DNA from: Pseudomonadota bacterium
GTDB lineage: Bacteria; Pseudomonadota; Alphaproteobacteria; Sphingomonadales; Sphingomonadaceae
Assembly (NCBI GenBank): GCA_023424275.1
Contig: JAFAED010000269.1
Location: 1-7,998, forward strand
Direction: 5' to 3'
DNA: 7,998 nucleotides
Both the position numbers and the translations under genes were made by a program. Of the stretch, positions 7,247-7,998 are shown piece by piece. How positions within the stretch are numbered: the stretch's first letter is position 1; every line of letters starts with the position of its first letter. A model generated the notes under the pieces. It did not search any database. It saw only the letters and a list, made by a program, of their open reading frames with translations, and was not told where the DNA came from.

Positions 7247-7827
7247 CGGTGCCACCCCGCAGGCAGGCGCCGCGCCAGATTGATGATGATTCCCGCCGTC
7301 ACGCCCCAGATCCGTCGCCCCTGCCAGTCCATGTCATAAAAATGGCGGTCGTGCCCCTGCCAATTCGCATGCTGCCGCGAATAATTGTCGGGATCGAACA
7401 AGATGTCGAGCGGCACCTCGAACCAGTCCTCGACCTCGTCGGGATTGGGATCGAGTGGCAGATCGGGTGGGATGACTCCGAGCACCGGGGTGATGATATA
7501 GCCGCTGCCCGACCGATAGGCCTCGGTCGCGCCCGCGACCATGACGTCGCGGCGATTGAGGCCGATCTCTTCCTCGGCCTCGCGCAGCGCGGCGTCGATC
7601 GCGTCGCGGTCGCCGGGATCGATCTTGCCGCCGGGAAAGGCGACCTGCCCCGCATGGCTACGCAGCCATTGCGGCCGCTGGGTCAGGATCACGCCGGGAT
7701 CGGGGCGATCGGTGAAGGCGATCAGCACTGCGGCATCGCGCAGCGTCGGCATGCCGAGATAGGTTTCGTCCTCACCCGCATCGGGCAGCAAATTGTCGAG
7801 CGCGGCACGCAGCTTGTCGGACAGCAT
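7243..7827 (-). CDS. Nudix hydrolase, CoA pyrophosphatase type
   Basis: A 194-residue soluble Nudix protein. Residues 48-67 (LTQR, then LRSH.GQV.FPGG) match the NuCoA signature that precedes the Nudix box in coenzyme A diphosphatases such as NudL. The box itself ends in REAEEEIGL (82-90), supplying the metal-binding glutamates Glu83, Glu86 and Glu87. Its front half has KIDPGDRD rather than the strict Gx5E spacing, as is also seen in the NudL group. A C-terminal IWGVTAGII segment is also NudL-like. The expected reaction is hydrolysis of CoA or acyl-CoA (possibly oxidised CoA) to 3',5'-ADP and (acyl-)phosphopantetheine, a housecleaning role. The ATG at 7825-7827 overlaps the DUF1285 stop by one base (TGATG). 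No clear Shine-Dalgarno is visible before it, so translation probably depends on coupling. The stop overlaps the cca start (ATGA). The exact substrate is inferred from the family. Confidence 0.92.
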   Translation of the reverse strand: MLSDKLRAALDNLLPDAGEDETYLGMPTLRDAAVLIAFTDRPDPGVILTQRPQWLRSHAGQVAFPGGKIDPGDRDAIDAALREAEEEIGLNRRDVMVAGATEAYRSGSGYIITPVLGVIPPDLPLDPNPDEVEDWFEVPLDILFDPDNYSRQHANWQGHDRHFYDMDWQGRRIWGVTAGIIINLARRLPAGWHR

Positions 7828-7998
7828 CAGGCGTTCACCAACGGAAAGCGTATGCCGTTCGACCAGATCGCAGGGGCGCCGGCGTCCTCGGCCAGCGCCA
7901 TATCGACGATCTCATAATAGAGCGCGCGGTCGATCCGCGCTTCGAGCCCGTTGCCGACCGTACCCCGGACGTGCAGCCGCGGATCGGGACTGTCGGCA
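7827..7998 (-). CDS. DUF1285 family protein, C-terminal fragment
   Basis: Only the last 56 residues are in the window; the 5' end lies beyond base 7998. The readable part includes GTVGNGLEARIDRALYYEIVD (split here as local residues 12-32), then MALAE, and ends in WSNGIRFPLVNA before TGA at 7827-7829. A G-EARI-R--YYE-V segment followed by a W--G--FPL end is what I recall of the C-terminus of DUF1285 proteins. These are small, soluble proteins of unknown function found in proteobacteria. The position immediately upstream of a CoA-type Nudix gene and cca fits the gene order I associate with alphaproteobacteria and supports the assignment. As the first visible gene of the operon, its promoter should lie outside the window. 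Confidence 0.78.
   Translation of the reverse strand, partial: ADSPDPRLHVRGTVGNGLEARIDRALYYEIVDMALAEDAGAPAIWSNGIRFPLVNA

Noticed and set aside
6305..7339. 344-codon open frame on the + strand opposite cca
   Set aside because: It is rich in Arg, Asp and Gln and lacks motifs, while the opposite strand carries all the CCA-adding enzyme motifs. It also crosses the cca/Nudix boundary, as expected of a shadow.
1..7998. Mobile elements, CRISPR repeats, tRNA/rRNA genes, riboswitches, or a defence or biosynthetic cluster
   Set aside because: Reading both strands showed no transposase, integrase, direct-repeat array, tRNA-like fold or clustered accessory genes. Nearly all bases are accounted for by seven genes and short gaps.

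Overview
This window is GC-rich, tightly packed bacterial DNA. The protein sequences are alphaproteobacterial and look most like Sphingomonadales (a Sphingopyxis- or Sphingomonas-type genome). That placement rests on recalled family resemblance, chiefly ParC with its [10 protein letters not shown] active-site segment and the gene order DUF1285, CoA-type Nudix hydrolase, CCA-adding enzyme. No database search was run.

Layout from left to right. Bases 1-509 (+) hold the C-terminal part of an APH/EcKL-type phosphotransferase that starts outside the window. Converging on it is a multipass acyltransferase-3 family protein (538-1878, -), which starts at TTG behind a strong Shine-Dalgarno sequence. 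A 99-bp divergent intergenic region follows, then parC (1978-4281, +), encoding DNA topoisomerase IV subunit A. A 59-bp gap carrying a nested inverted repeat and a plausible promoter leads to a soluble PAS-like/GGDEF/EAL protein of c-di-GMP metabolism (4341-6053, +). Its 3' end overlaps by 28 bp, tail to tail, with the last gene of a minus-strand operon. That operon reads DUF1285 (partial, 7827-7998), Nudix CoA pyrophosphatase (7243-7827) and CCA tRNA nucleotidyltransferase (6026-7246), with stop/start overlaps TGATG and ATGA.

Functionally this is mostly core genome: chromosome decatenation (parC), tRNA 3'-end maturation (cca) and nucleotide/cofactor hygiene (Nudix). Beside these lie one second-messenger enzyme, one membrane acyltransferase of unknown substrate and one small-molecule kinase-like protein. 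There are no tRNA or rRNA genes, insertion sequences, CRISPR arrays, integrase genes, phage genes or toxin-antitoxin pairs. No non-coding stretch exceeds 100 bp. I see no evidence of an undescribed multi-gene system. The points worth a second look are the regulatory region before the GGDEF-EAL gene, the overlapping gene ends, the probable leaderless start of parC, and the unusual residues in the GGDEF domain.
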